From: Stenotrophomonas rhizophila | GTDB taxonomy: Bacteria > Pseudomonadota > Gammaproteobacteria > Xanthomonadales > Xanthomonadaceae | DNA length: 64,000 nt | Reading direction: 5' to 3' | Assembly: GCF_007667275.1 (NCBI RefSeq) | Contig: NZ_VDQT01000001.1 | Location: 1 to 64,000, forward strand | Shown: positions 1-8,087 of the stretch, piece by piece | Numbering within the stretch: the first letter of the stretch is position 1 | How the letters are laid out: each line of letters begins with the position of its first letter | Position numbers and translations under genes: made by a program | The notes under the pieces: model-generated | The model's database searches: none | What the model was told of the DNA's origin: nothing | The model's input: only the letters and a program-made list of their open reading frames with translations

Positions 1-60
1 GATCGAACCGCCGACCTCCTGCATGCCATGCAGGCGCTCTCCCAGCTGAGCTATGGCCCC
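1..60 (-). tRNA. tRNA-Ala (GGC), 3' end cut by window edge
   Basis: Read on the minus strand the sequence begins GGGGCCATAGCTCAGC at 60, the usual 5' end and D-arm of bacterial tRNA-Ala. The anticodon stem CCTGC/GCAGG encloses the loop ATGGCAT, giving anticodon GGC. The T-arm follows and the acceptor 3' strand lies beyond base 1. A good sigma-70 promoter lies just upstream. Confidence 0.93.
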
Positions 61-77
61 ACGTCGTGAGGAGCGGA

Positions 78-106
78 ATCATAGCGACGCTTTTTTCGAT
101 TGGCAA
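78..106 (-). promoter_or_regulatory. sigma-70 promoter of tRNA-Ala
   Basis: On the minus strand a TTGCCA box (101-106) is separated by exactly 17 bases from TATGAT (78-83), placing transcription start shortly before the tRNA 5' end at 60. It lies in the short gap between the copper ATPase stop codon and the tRNA, so the tRNA has its own promoter. Confidence 0.75.
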
Positions 107-116
107 GAAAAAAGTG

Positions 117-2315
117 TCATGCATTCGACACACGCTGATGACGAAGGCGCAGTGCATTACTGATCACCGATACCGAACTCAGGCTCATCGCTACCGCCGC
201 CAGCATCGGCGACATCGTGATGCCAAACGGATACAGCACGCCGGCGGCGACCGGAATGCCCAGCGCGTTGTACAGGAACGCAAACCCGAGGTTCTGGCGC
301 ATGTTGCGCACGCTGGCCGCGGAGAGCTGGCGTGCACGCAGGATGCCGCGCAGATCGCCCTTGACCAGCGTGACCTGCGCGCTGGACATGGCCACGTCGG
401 TGCCGTTCCCCATCGCGATGCCGACGTTGGCACTGGCTAGTGCCGGTGCATCGTTGATGCCGTCGCCGGCCATCGCCACGACGCGTCCCTGTGCCTGCAG
501 GCGGCGGATCAGGTCGGCCTTGTCGGCGGGGCGCATCTCGCCATGGACCTCGTCCAGCCCGAGTTCGCGCGCCACTGCATTCGCCGTTGCGGTGCCATCA
601 CCGCTGGCCATCACGATGCGGACGCCGTCGGCATGCAGCTGTGCGATCGCTTCGCGGGTCGAGTCCTTGATCGGATCGGCGACCGCGATGAGGCCGGCGA
701 GGGCACCGTCCACTGCCAGGAACATCACGCTGGCGGCCTGCTGGCGCAGGCGCTCGGCATCGTGCTGCAGCGCCTCCAGTGCGATGCCATGCCCGGCCAT
801 CAACGTGGTGTTGCCCAGCAGCAGCGCCTTGCCCGCCAGGCTGCCGCGCACGCCCAGGCCGGTGATGGAGTCGAAGTCCTGCACGCTGGCCAGCGCCTGG
901 CCGCGTTCGCGTGCCTGCGCGACGATGGCCGCCGCCAGCGGATGCTCGCTGCCCTGGTCCAGGCTGGCGGCCCACTGCAGCACCTGGTCGGGATCGAATC
1001 CGGGCGCGGCCAGTACCTCACGGAAGGCCGGGCGACCCTCGGTGAGGGTGCCCGTCTTGTCCACCACCAGGGTGTCGATCGTGCGCAGCGCTTCGATTGC
1101 TTCGGCATCGCGGAACAGCACGCCGTGCTGCGCTGCGCGGCCGGTGGCGACCATGATCGTCATCGGGGTGGCCAGGCCTAGTGCACAGGGGCAGGCAATG
1201 ATCAGCACCGCGACCGCGCTGAGCACGGCATGCGTCCACGACGGTGACGGTCCGAACAGGCCCCAGCCAAGGAAGGTGAGCACGGCCACGCCCAGCACCG
1301 CCAGTACGAAGCCGTAGGCGACCTTGTCGGCCAGGCGCTGCATCGGTGCGCGCGAGCGCTGCGCCTGCGCCACCAGCTGCACGATCTGCGCCAGCATGCT
1401 GTCCGCGCCCAGGCGTTCGGCGCGGATCACCAGGCTGCCGGTGCAGTTGAGGGTGGCACCGATGACCGCATCGCCCACGCCCTTGGCGACCGGAACCGGC
1501 TCGCCGGTGAGCATCGATTCGTCCACGCTGGAGCGGCCTTCCAGCACGCTGCCATCCACCGGCACCTTTTCGCCGGGCCGCACGCGCACGCGGTCGCCGG
1601 GTTGCAGCGCGCCGATGTCCACGTCTTCCTCGCGTCCATCCCCGCGCAGCACGCGCGCGGTTTTCGGCGCCAGGCCGAGCAGCGACTTGATGGCCGCCGA
1701 GGTCTGCGCACGCGCGCGCAGTTCCATCAGCTGGCCGAGCAGGGTGAGCGAAATGATCACCGCGGCCGCTTCGAAGTACACCCCCACATGGCCGTGCTGC
1801 TGGAAGGAGGGCGGGAACAGGCCGGGTGCCACCGTCGCCACCACGCTGTAGCCGTAGGCGGCCAGCACCCCGGTACCGATCAGGGTCCACATGTTGGGGC
1901 TGCGGTTGCGGATCGACTGCGCCCAGCGCTGCAGGAACGGCCAACCCGCCCACAGCACCACCGGCGTGGCCAGGGCCAGCTCGATCCAGACCCGCACGTT
2001 GGCCGGCAGTACGTGCAGCAGCGGGGTCATCGCCAGCATCGCCAGCGCCATCGTGGCGATGCTCAGCGGCAGGCTCCACCAGAAGCGCCGACGGAAATCG
2101 GTGAGCTCGGGATGCTCGCCCTCGTCCAGGCTGGGCATCATCGGCTCCAGCGCCATCCCGCAGATCGGGCAGGTGCCGGGGCCGTCCTGCACGATCTGCG
2201 GATCCATCGGGCAGGTGTAACGGGTGCCGGCCGGCACCGGGCCGGTGGCGCGCGCGGCGTGGGTGGACGCGCCGTGGGCGGAGCAGCAGCTGCTGTGGGT
2301 GTGCGGTGCGGTCAT
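117..2315 (-). CDS. copA: Copper-exporting P1B-type ATPase
   Basis: A 732-residue heavy-metal P-type ATPase that would pump Cu(I) from cytoplasm to periplasm. The N-terminus has no classical CxxC HMA domain. It has a Cys/His-rich stretch and a heavy-metal-binding box (YTCPMDPQI...[10 protein letters not shown], about residues 33-55). Transmembrane metal site CPC at 375-377, phosphorylation site DKTGT at Asp419, an HP motif (SEHPLA) and hinge GDGINDAP are all present, plus YN and MSxxS in the last two helices, typical of copper pumps. The ATG at 2315 overlaps the merR stop (ATGA), which decides this start although the open frame extends upstream. Co-transcribed with the regulator. Confidence 0.93.
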   Translation of the reverse strand: MTAPHTHSSCCSAHGASTHAARATGPVPAGTRYTCPMDPQIVQDGPGTCPICGMALEPMMPSLDEGEHPELTDFRRRFWWSLPLSIATMALAMLAMTPLLHVLPANVRVWIELALATPVVLWAGWPFLQRWAQSIRNRSPNMWTLIGTGVLAAYGYSVVATVAPGLFPPSFQQHGHVGVYFEAAAVIISLTLLGQLMELRARAQTSAAIKSLLGLAPKTARVLRGDGREEDVDIGALQPGDRVRVRPGEKVPVDGSVLEGRSSVDESMLTGEPVPVAKGVGDAVIGATLNCTGSLVIRAERLGADSMLAQIVQLVAQAQRSRAPMQRLADKVAYGFVLAVLGVAVLTFLGWGLFGPSPSWTHAVLSAVAVLIIACPCALGLATPMTIMVATGRAAQHGVLFRDAEAIEALRTIDTLVVDKTGTLTEGRPAFREVLAAPGFDPDQVLQWAASLDQGSEHPLAAAIVAQARERGQALASVQDFDSITGLGVRGSLAGKALLLGNTTLMAGHGIALEALQHDAERLRQQAASVMFLAVDGALAGLIAVADPIKDSTREAIAQLHADGVRIVMASGDGTATANAVARELGLDEVHGEMRPADKADLIRRLQAQGRVVAMAGDGINDAPALASANVGIAMGNGTDVAMSSAQVTLVKGDLRGILRARQLSAASVRNMRQNLGFAFLYNALGIPVAAGVLYPFGITMSPMLAAVAMSLSSVSVISNALRLRHQRVSNA

Positions 2316-2710
2316 GCGCGTGGCTCCGCCAACGCGCCCAGGATCGGGCACTGCTCCAGGTCGCCGTGGCCGGGGCAGGCGTGCACCAGCTGTTCGAGTG
2401 CGGTGTGCATGCGTTGCAGTTCCGCGATGCGCTGTTCGATGTCCTGCAGGCGGTGCACGGCGGTATCGCGGACCTGCGCCATGTCCTGCCCGCGATGGTC
2501 GCTCAGCCGGAGCAGCTCGCCGATTTCGTCCAGGGTGAAGCCCAGCGCCTTGGCGCGGCGGATGAAGCGCAGCCGGGTCAGGTCGGTGTCGGAAAACACA
2601 CGGTAGCCGCCTGCACTGCGCTGGGCGGTGGCGAGCAGGTGCTGGCGCTCGTAGTAGCGCACGGTGTCGATGGGCACGCCGGCCTGGCGTGCGAGTTGTC
2701 CAATGTTCAC
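2312..2710 (-). CDS. MerR-family copper-responsive regulator (CueR-like)
   Basis: A 132-residue MerR-family activator. The N-terminal winged helix is standard ([21 protein letters not shown]), followed by a long dimerisation helix. The C-terminal metal loop has Cys112 and Cys121 ([14 protein letters not shown]), the two-cysteine arrangement of CueR-like Cu(I) sensors, though the spacing is one residue longer than in E. coli CueR. It is the first gene of an operon with the copper ATPase and overlaps it by four bases. An operator-like dyad sits in its own promoter, suggesting it controls its own operon. Confidence 0.88.
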   Translation of the reverse strand: MNIGQLARQAGVPIDTVRYYERQHLLATAQRSAGGYRVFSDTDLTRLRFIRRAKALGFTLDEIGELLRLSDHRGQDMAQVRDTAVHRLQDIEQRIAELQRMHTALEQLVHACPGHGDLEQCPILGALAEPRA

Positions 2711-2738
2711 GGCGACCTCGCGGGAGAGCAGGGAGCCA

Positions 2739-2774
2739 GTGTGAACCCTGGAGTCTGGTCAAGAGTCAAGGGTT
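2739..2774 (-). promoter_or_regulatory. MerR-type promoter/operator of the copper operon
   Basis: A 31-base imperfect dyad at 2744-2774 has 12-base arms AACCCTTGACTC / GACTCCAGGGTT (10 of 12 positions symmetric) around a 7-base centre. It contains a TTGACT -35 box (2764-2769) and, 19 bases on, a weak -10 (TCACAC, 2739-2744). A 19-20 base spacer filled by a dyad is the hallmark of promoters remodelled by MerR-family activators. Confidence 0.65.
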
Positions 2775-2927
2775 TTCCGGTCGGGGCGCGGATGTCGTTA
2801 CCGAACCGATTTACAACTAGTTTCATAGCTGCATGTGAAGCCGCTCCGTACGCTCCTCTGGAATCGCCGGGAAGCCTTGATCCAGCAGGGTTTCACCCGT
2901 TTCAGCAGCCGTTCCAGGAGCGCCGTC

Positions 2928-3998
2928 ATGGATGCATCTTTTCCCCCTTCTTCGTCGATGACGAAGCCGAGCTCGCCGACCCTCATGGAAGTCGCCGTGC
3001 TCGAATACCCCGGCAGCCTGCGCGCTGCCGCACCCGTGCTGTCCGAACTGGCGCAGCGCTGCAACCGCACGGCGGCGGCGGGCAAACGTACCGGCGCGCG
3101 GATGCTGGTGACCCGCTGGACCCTGTCCACGCGCGGGCACGGCATGCAGCGGGTAGCCGGTGCCGAGCTGTTCGGCGACGCACCGCCGGCGGTGATCGTG
3201 GTGCCCGGCAACGAGCCGAGCTGGCCGCTGATGCAGGCCGACGAGCGCACGCTGACCTGGCTGCGTGACTGCCATGACGCAGGCAGCCTGCTGGCGGGTT
3301 GCGAGGAAGGCGGGTTGCTGCTGGCGTCGGCCGGCGTGCTCACCGGTCGCTCGGTGAGCCTGCCCGACCTGTCGCGCTGCCCGTCGCTGGCGGCGGTGGT
3401 CCCGAGCTGGCAGCCGAGCGAGCGCGCGCTGGTGGACGACGGCGACCTGCTGACCGCGTCCGGTCCGGAAGCCTGGAAGTACCTCAGCCTGCGCCTGCTG
3501 GCCCGCATCTACGGGCAGAGCGTGATGAGCGCGGCCATCCAGCAGCTGCAGCTGGTCATCCCGCGCGGCGTGCAGGAAGACCTGGAACGGTTCAGCCCGA
3601 ATTTTGCGCATGGCGACCGCGGCATCCTCAAGGCGCAGCGCTGGCTGCACAGCATCGCCGCGCGCGGGGTGACCCTGCAGGACATCTGCGACGCCGCCGG
3701 TCTGGAGCCGCGCACCCTGCAGCGGCGTTTCCTCAAGGCCACCGGGCTGCGCCCGATCGCATACTGCCAGCGCCTGCGCATCGCCAAGGCACAGCTGCTG
3801 CTGCAGGCCGGCGGCGCGGTCGATGAAGTCTCGTGGGCAGTGGGGTATTCGGACCAGAGCGCGTTCCGCCGCCTGTTCCTACGCATCGTCGGGGTCACCC
3901 CGGCGCGGTACCGTCGCCAGATCTTCGCCCAGCGCCGTGAGCGCACGCGCGGTGCACTGCCGCACCTGCGGGGCGAACCGCTGCGCCCGGCCGCCTGA
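2928..3998 (+). CDS. GlxA-type AraC-family transcriptional regulator
   Basis: A 356-residue regulator with an N-terminal DJ-1/PfpI (class I amidotransferase-like) domain over about residues 20-185 (for example VIVVPGNEPSW and CEEGGLLLASAGVLTGR), then a C-terminal AraC double helix-turn-helix (ITLQDICDAAG-like first helix pair and VSWAVGYSDQSAFRRLF second pair). The start chosen is the ATG with AGGAG eight bases upstream; the longer frame from 2835 lacks a ribosome site. It is divergent from the copper operon, but nothing in the sequence ties it to copper; its target is unknown. Confidence 0.85.
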   Translation: MDASFPPSSSMTKPSSPTLMEVAVLEYPGSLRAAAPVLSELAQRCNRTAAAGKRTGARMLVTRWTLSTRGHGMQRVAGAELFGDAPPAVIVVPGNEPSWPLMQADERTLTWLRDCHDAGSLLAGCEEGGLLLASAGVLTGRSVSLPDLSRCPSLAAVVPSWQPSERALVDDGDLLTASGPEAWKYLSLRLLARIYGQSVMSAAIQQLQLVIPRGVQEDLERFSPNFAHGDRGILKAQRWLHSIAARGVTLQDICDAAGLEPRTLQRRFLKATGLRPIAYCQRLRIAKAQLLLQAGGAVDEVSWAVGYSDQSAFRRLFLRIVGVTPARYRRQIFAQRRERTRGALPHLRGEPLRPAA

Positions 3999-4094
3999 GC
4001 GGCGACAGTGCGTTGCCCGTATCCGGCTGCAGCGGCGGTCGGATGCGACTACCCTGTGGGTCGTTCGTCACTTTTGCGCTCCCCAGGAGTTTCC

Positions 4095-4928
4095 ATGTTG
4101 TTGAAATCCTCGCCCATGCTGGGCTCCCTGCTCGCGATGTCCCTGCTGCTCGGCGTGGCCGGCTGCAGCCAGGCCCAGCAACCCTCCAAGCCTGCGACGC
4201 CTGCGGCAGGCGGTGCGGCCAAGGCCACGGCAAACCGTCCGGCGGTGCTGCAGGGCATCGAGAAGCACGGGTTCGAAGTGATGGGCGAGTTCGACGCGCC
4301 GGGTGGCCTGCGCGGCTTCGCTGGCCTGGTGGGCGGTCAGCAGCCGGCCGCGGCGTATGTCACTGCCGACGGCAAGGCCGTTATGGTCGGCACATTGTTC
4401 AATGAGAAGGGCGAGGATGTCGGCGCCGGTCCCATTGACCGGCTCGTGGCCAAGCCGATGTCCGACCGGATCTGGAACAAGCTGGATGCCAGCGCCTGGG
4501 TTCGCGACGGCCGCGCCGATGCACCGCGCGTGGTGTACACCTTCAGCGACGCCAACTGCCCGTACTGCCACCGGTTCTGGGAAGCGGCGCGTCCGTGGGT
4601 GGACAGCGGCAAAGTGCAGCTGCGCCATGTGATGGTCGGGGTGATCCGCGAGGACAGCCCGGCCAAGGCTGCTGCCATTCTCGGCGCACCCAACCCCAGC
4701 GCGGTGTTCCTGCAGAACGAACACGATTTCAGCAAGGGCGGCATCAAGCCGGCGGCGAGCATCACCCCGGCGCTGGCCAACAAACTCGACGCCAACCAGG
4801 TGTTGATGGTCGAGCTGGGGTTCCAGGGCACGCCGGGCATCCTGTTCCGTGACGCCGAAGGCGTGGTGCAGCGCGTGTCCGGCATGCCGCAGGGCGAGGA
4901 CATGGACAAGGTGATGGGCGCACGCTGA
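4095..4928 (+). CDS. dsbG: DsbG-like thiol:disulfide interchange lipoprotein
   Basis: A 277-residue periplasmic disulfide isomerase/reductase of the DsbC/DsbG family. It starts with a lipoprotein signal (LLLGVAGC lipobox), unlike soluble E. coli DsbG, so it is probably membrane-anchored. The thioredoxin fold carries CPYC at Cys155-Cys158 and a cis-Pro loop (QGTPGILF), and the N-terminal dimerisation half is present. CCAGGAG precedes the ATG. It stands alone and is followed by a hairpin. Confidence 0.88.
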   Translation: MLLKSSPMLGSLLAMSLLLGVAGCSQAQQPSKPATPAAGGAAKATANRPAVLQGIEKHGFEVMGEFDAPGGLRGFAGLVGGQQPAAAYVTADGKAVMVGTLFNEKGEDVGAGPIDRLVAKPMSDRIWNKLDASAWVRDGRADAPRVVYTFSDANCPYCHRFWEAARPWVDSGKVQLRHVMVGVIREDSPAKAAAILGAPNPSAVFLQNEHDFSKGGIKPAASITPALANKLDANQVLMVELGFQGTPGILFRDAEGVVQRVSGMPQGEDMDKVMGAR

Positions 4929-4943
4929 TCGCGGCGTGACATG

Positions 4944-4970
4944 AATGCGGCGCCCCGGACGCGCCGCATT
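4944..4970 (+). terminator. Hairpin downstream of dsbG
   Basis: Nine-base arms AATGCGGCG / CGCCGCATT separated by nine bases lie 16 bases after the dsbG stop. There is no clear T tract, so termination is inferred from position and stem only. Confidence 0.5.
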
Positions 4971-5271
4971 GATCTGCACCAACGCAGGCGCCACCGTGCG
5001 CCGTCATGCTGCGACGCATGAGGTTCTGTTGCATCCCGACGCAGTCACCCGCCACGTGGCGCTCCGACAGGGGTGCGCGTCATCGGCGTGACACGTTGAC
5101 TTCACGATCCGGTCACCGCGCGATTGGTACTCAAGGCGCAGGCAAGCGCACCGAGTGCGCGAAACCCGGGATCAGGAGGGAGTCCCGCATTACCGGGTTG
5201 TCTGCCAGGGGGCGCACGCGCTGCGTTGCGTTCCCGGCGGGCGGTGTTGTCTGCGGTCCAGGGAGGACGTG
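4971..5271. other. Intergenic region upstream of the porin/adi cluster
   Basis: About 300 non-coding bases between dsbG and the porin gene. A TTGACT box is present near 5097 but I cannot pair it with a convincing -10. No repeat or RNA gene was recognised. It presumably holds the promoter of the downstream cluster. Confidence 0.4.
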
Positions 5272-6702
5272 ATGCGTTGCTCTGTGCTGGTGCTCTGTAT
5301 TGCCGTGCTGTGCGCGGCCCCCGTTCATGCGCAGGATTCGGCCGAGGCGTTGCGCCAGGACATCCGCGCCGTGCGCCAGACCCTGCAGGCGATGGAACAG
5401 CGCCTGGACGCGCTGGAGCGTGCCGAAGGCCGTCCGTCCACGTCGTCGCCGCCCGAGGTGGTCGCGGTCGCGCCCACCGCGATCGCCCCAGCTGCCACGC
5501 TCAGCCAGGCTGCGAGCACCAGCGTGCCCGGTACCGGGCAGGCGATCCTGCCGCCGCGCGATTCGGTCGCCGATCCTTCATCGGCCGCGTCGCGACCCGA
5601 CAGCGCGGCGGGGCCGACCGACCCGGAGCTCAAGGGCTTCTTCGCCATTCCCAACACCGATACGCTGATCCGCATCGGCGGCTATGCCAAGCTCGATGCC
5701 ATCGCCGATGCGCGCGCGGCGGGCGATGAGGACCAGTTCGTCACCTCGTCGATTCCGGTGGGCAGCGCGCACCGCGACGCCTCCAACTTCAACCTGCACG
5801 CCAAGCAGACCCGCTTCAGTTTCGAGGCGCGGCGGCCAACCTCGCGCGGCAACCTGCGTTTCTATCTGGAAAACGACTTCTTCGGCAGCAGCGACGGCTA
5901 CCAGTTCCGCCTGCGCCACGCCTATGGCCAGCTGGGCAATACCTATGCCGGTTACGGCTACTCCAGTTTCATGGATGCCGACAGCCTGCCCGACACGCTG
6001 GACTTCGCCGGTCCGGGCGGGGCGGGCTACCTGCTGGTGGCGGGCATCCACCACAGTTTCGGCCTGGGCAAGGGCAACACCCTGACCGTGGCCGCCGAGG
6101 ATCCGGACAGCCAGCTGGCCGGGACTACCGACGACACCATCGCCGTGAACCGGCTGCCCGACGTGACCCTCACTGCACGCATGGAGCGCGACTGGGGGCA
6201 CCTGCAGCTCGGCGCGGTGGCGCGCAGCCTGGGCTACGACGGCGACCAGCAGGATGACCGTCGCTTCGGCGGCGGCGCACAGCTCAGCGGTTCGGCCTCG
6301 GTGGGCGAGCGCGACCTGCTGCTGTTCGGGCTGCTGGGTGGCAAGGGCCTGGCCCGGTACACCGCCGACCTGACCGGCTCCGGACTGGACGCGGTGATCG
6401 GCCTGGACGGTCGCCTGCATGCGCTGTCGCTGCAGGGCGGATTTGTCGGCTACACGCATTACTGGTCGCCGATGTGGCGCTCCAACCTGATCTACGGCCA
6501 GCTCACGATGGCGCGCAACGCCGCACTCGCCGCCGACGCCTTCCGTCAAAGCCGATACGGCGTATTCAACCTGATCTGGAGTCCGGCGCCGTCCTGGACG
6601 ATGGGCATGGAGCTGCTGTACGGACAGCTCGAGCAACAGGATGGGCAGCGCGGCGACACGATGCGGCTGCAGGGCAGCCTGCAATACAACTTCATCAAGT
6701 AG
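5272..6702 (+). CDS. DcaP-like outer-membrane porin
   Basis: A 476-residue protein with a signal peptide (cleavage after PVHA), a short coiled coil (about residues 25-50, LRQDIRAVRQTLQAMEQRLDALE) as in trimeric DcaP-type porins, a Ser/Pro/Ala linker, and then a barrel domain starting at GFFAIPNTDTLIRIGGYAKLD with alternating strand pattern to the C-terminus (QYNFIK). GGGAGGAC precedes the ATG at 5272; the open frame upstream has no start support. It lies 13 bases before the arginine/agmatine antiporter gene, so it may let arginine or related amino acids through the outer membrane. That link is inference. Confidence 0.8.
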   Translation: MRCSVLVLCIAVLCAAPVHAQDSAEALRQDIRAVRQTLQAMEQRLDALERAEGRPSTSSPPEVVAVAPTAIAPAATLSQAASTSVPGTGQAILPPRDSVADPSSAASRPDSAAGPTDPELKGFFAIPNTDTLIRIGGYAKLDAIADARAAGDEDQFVTSSIPVGSAHRDASNFNLHAKQTRFSFEARRPTSRGNLRFYLENDFFGSSDGYQFRLRHAYGQLGNTYAGYGYSSFMDADSLPDTLDFAGPGGAGYLLVAGIHHSFGLGKGNTLTVAAEDPDSQLAGTTDDTIAVNRLPDVTLTARMERDWGHLQLGAVARSLGYDGDQQDDRRFGGGAQLSGSASVGERDLLLFGLLGGKGLARYTADLTGSGLDAVIGLDGRLHALSLQGGFVGYTHYWSPMWRSNLIYGQLTMARNAALAADAFRQSRYGVFNLIWSPAPSWTMGMELLYGQLEQQDGQRGDTMRLQGSLQYNFIK

Positions 6703-6715
6703 CGGAGAGACCGTC

Positions 6716-8065
6716 ATGGCGCAAGCGAAGAAAATCGGGGTGGTCGGTGCCACGTTCCTGGTGGCCGGCAACATGATGGGCTCGGGGGTGTTCCTGCTGC
6801 CTTCGAGCCTCGCCAAGATCGGCACGGCGTCGATATGGGGCTGGCTGGTCACCACCGCCGGCGCGCTGCTGCTGGCGTTCGTGTTCGCCAAGCTGGGCAA
6901 GCTCGCGCCCCGGGCGGGCGGCCCATATGCCTATGCGCGCGACTGGTTCGGACCGTACATGGGCTTCCAGACCAACACCGTGTACTGGTTCGCCAACTGG
7001 ATCGGCAACGTGGCCATCCCGATCGCGGCGGTGGGCTACTTCAGTTACTTCTTCCCGATCCTGTCGCAGCCGATCCCGCGCTGCATCGCCGTGCTCGCAC
7101 TGGTGTGGGCGCTGAGTTTCGCCAACGTGATCGGCCCGGCGTTCGTCAGCAAGGTGCAGACGGTGACCACCAGCTTCGCGCTGGTGCCGATCCTGGGCAT
7201 TGCGATCTTCGGCTGGTTCTTCTTCGACCCGGCAATCTTCAAGGGCGCCTACAACGTGTCCGGCGAGTCCAACTTCGGCGCGATCTCCAGTGCGGCCGCG
7301 CTCACGCTGTGGGCGTTCATCGGCGTGGAATCGGCGTCGGTGACCGCCGGTGTCGTGGAGAACCCGGAAAAGAACGTCGCGCGCGCGACGCTGGCCGGGG
7401 TGTTCCTGGCCGCGGTGGCATACATCGCCAGCTCGTCGGTGATCATGGGCATGGTGCCCAATGGAGAGCTGCAGGTCTCCGATGCGCCGTTCGCGCTGGC
7501 AGCGGCCAAGGCAGTGGGCGGGTGGGGCGGGGCGGCGGTGAGCCTGTGCGCCTTCATCGGCGCCGCCGGTTCGCTCGGCGGCTGGATTCTGTTGACCGCG
7601 CAGAGCGCGAAGGCGGCGTCCGACGATGGGCTGTTCCCGAGCATCTTCAGCAAGACCAACAAGGACGATGTGCCGGTCAAGGGCGTGCTGATCGTGGCAG
7701 TGCTCATGACCGTGGCGGTGCTGGTCACCTCCACCTCGGAGACCGCTTCGGCGCAGTTCGACGTGATCACCTCGGCGGCGGTGGTGCTCACCCTGCTGCC
7801 GTACATCTACTCGTGCGTGGCCTGCTATTTCGTGGTGGAGCGCTCGCACACCCTGGCCCACGTCGGCGCGTTCTGGTTCCTGACCAGCATCACCGTGGTG
7901 TACTGCCTGTGGGCGATCTTCGGCTCCGCCGGCAGCATCGTGCAGTACGCCTTCCTGTTCGTACTGTTCATCACCGTGTTCTACCCGTTTTTCAGCGAGG
8001 AGCGCCGCCGCCAGCGTGGCCAGCTGCCGCCGCTGGACACCACGGGCAGCCGCACGGCTCCGTGA
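6716..8065 (+). CDS. adiC: Arginine/agmatine antiporter, AdiC type
   Basis: A 449-residue, 12-helix APC-superfamily transporter. It matches the AdiC pattern closely: GNMMGSGVFLLP in helix 1 (unwound GSG substrate site), NTVYWFANW (equivalent of Tyr93), LTLWAFIGVESASV in helix 6 (equivalents of Trp202 and Glu208) and SLGGWILL in helix 8 (equivalent of Trp293). These residues bind arginine and gate AdiC. Next to a decarboxylase gene it would exchange external arginine for agmatine across the inner membrane. Assignment to arginine rather than lysine or ornithine rests on these residues and the neighbour. Confidence 0.85.
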   Translation: MAQAKKIGVVGATFLVAGNMMGSGVFLLPSSLAKIGTASIWGWLVTTAGALLLAFVFAKLGKLAPRAGGPYAYARDWFGPYMGFQTNTVYWFANWIGNVAIPIAAVGYFSYFFPILSQPIPRCIAVLALVWALSFANVIGPAFVSKVQTVTTSFALVPILGIAIFGWFFFDPAIFKGAYNVSGESNFGAISSAAALTLWAFIGVESASVTAGVVENPEKNVARATLAGVFLAAVAYIASSSVIMGMVPNGELQVSDAPFALAAAKAVGGWGGAAVSLCAFIGAAGSLGGWILLTAQSAKAASDDGLFPSIFSKTNKDDVPVKGVLIVAVLMTVAVLVTSTSETASAQFDVITSAAVVLTLLPYIYSCVACYFVVERSHTLAHVGAFWFLTSITVVYCLWAIFGSAGSIVQYAFLFVLFITVFYPFFSEERRRQRGQLPPLDTTGSRTAP

Positions 8066-8087
8066 CCTTCCACCCAGGAGAACTGCT

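Noticed and set aside
66..2606. Several long plus-strand open frames opposite the copper ATPase
   Set aside because: They are antisense shadows of a GC-rich gene; no motif, and the minus-strand frame has every P-type ATPase signature.
117..2762. 881-residue version of the copper ATPase
   Set aside because: The first 149 residues are read out of frame through the merR gene; the ATG overlapping the merR stop gives a normal 732-residue pump.
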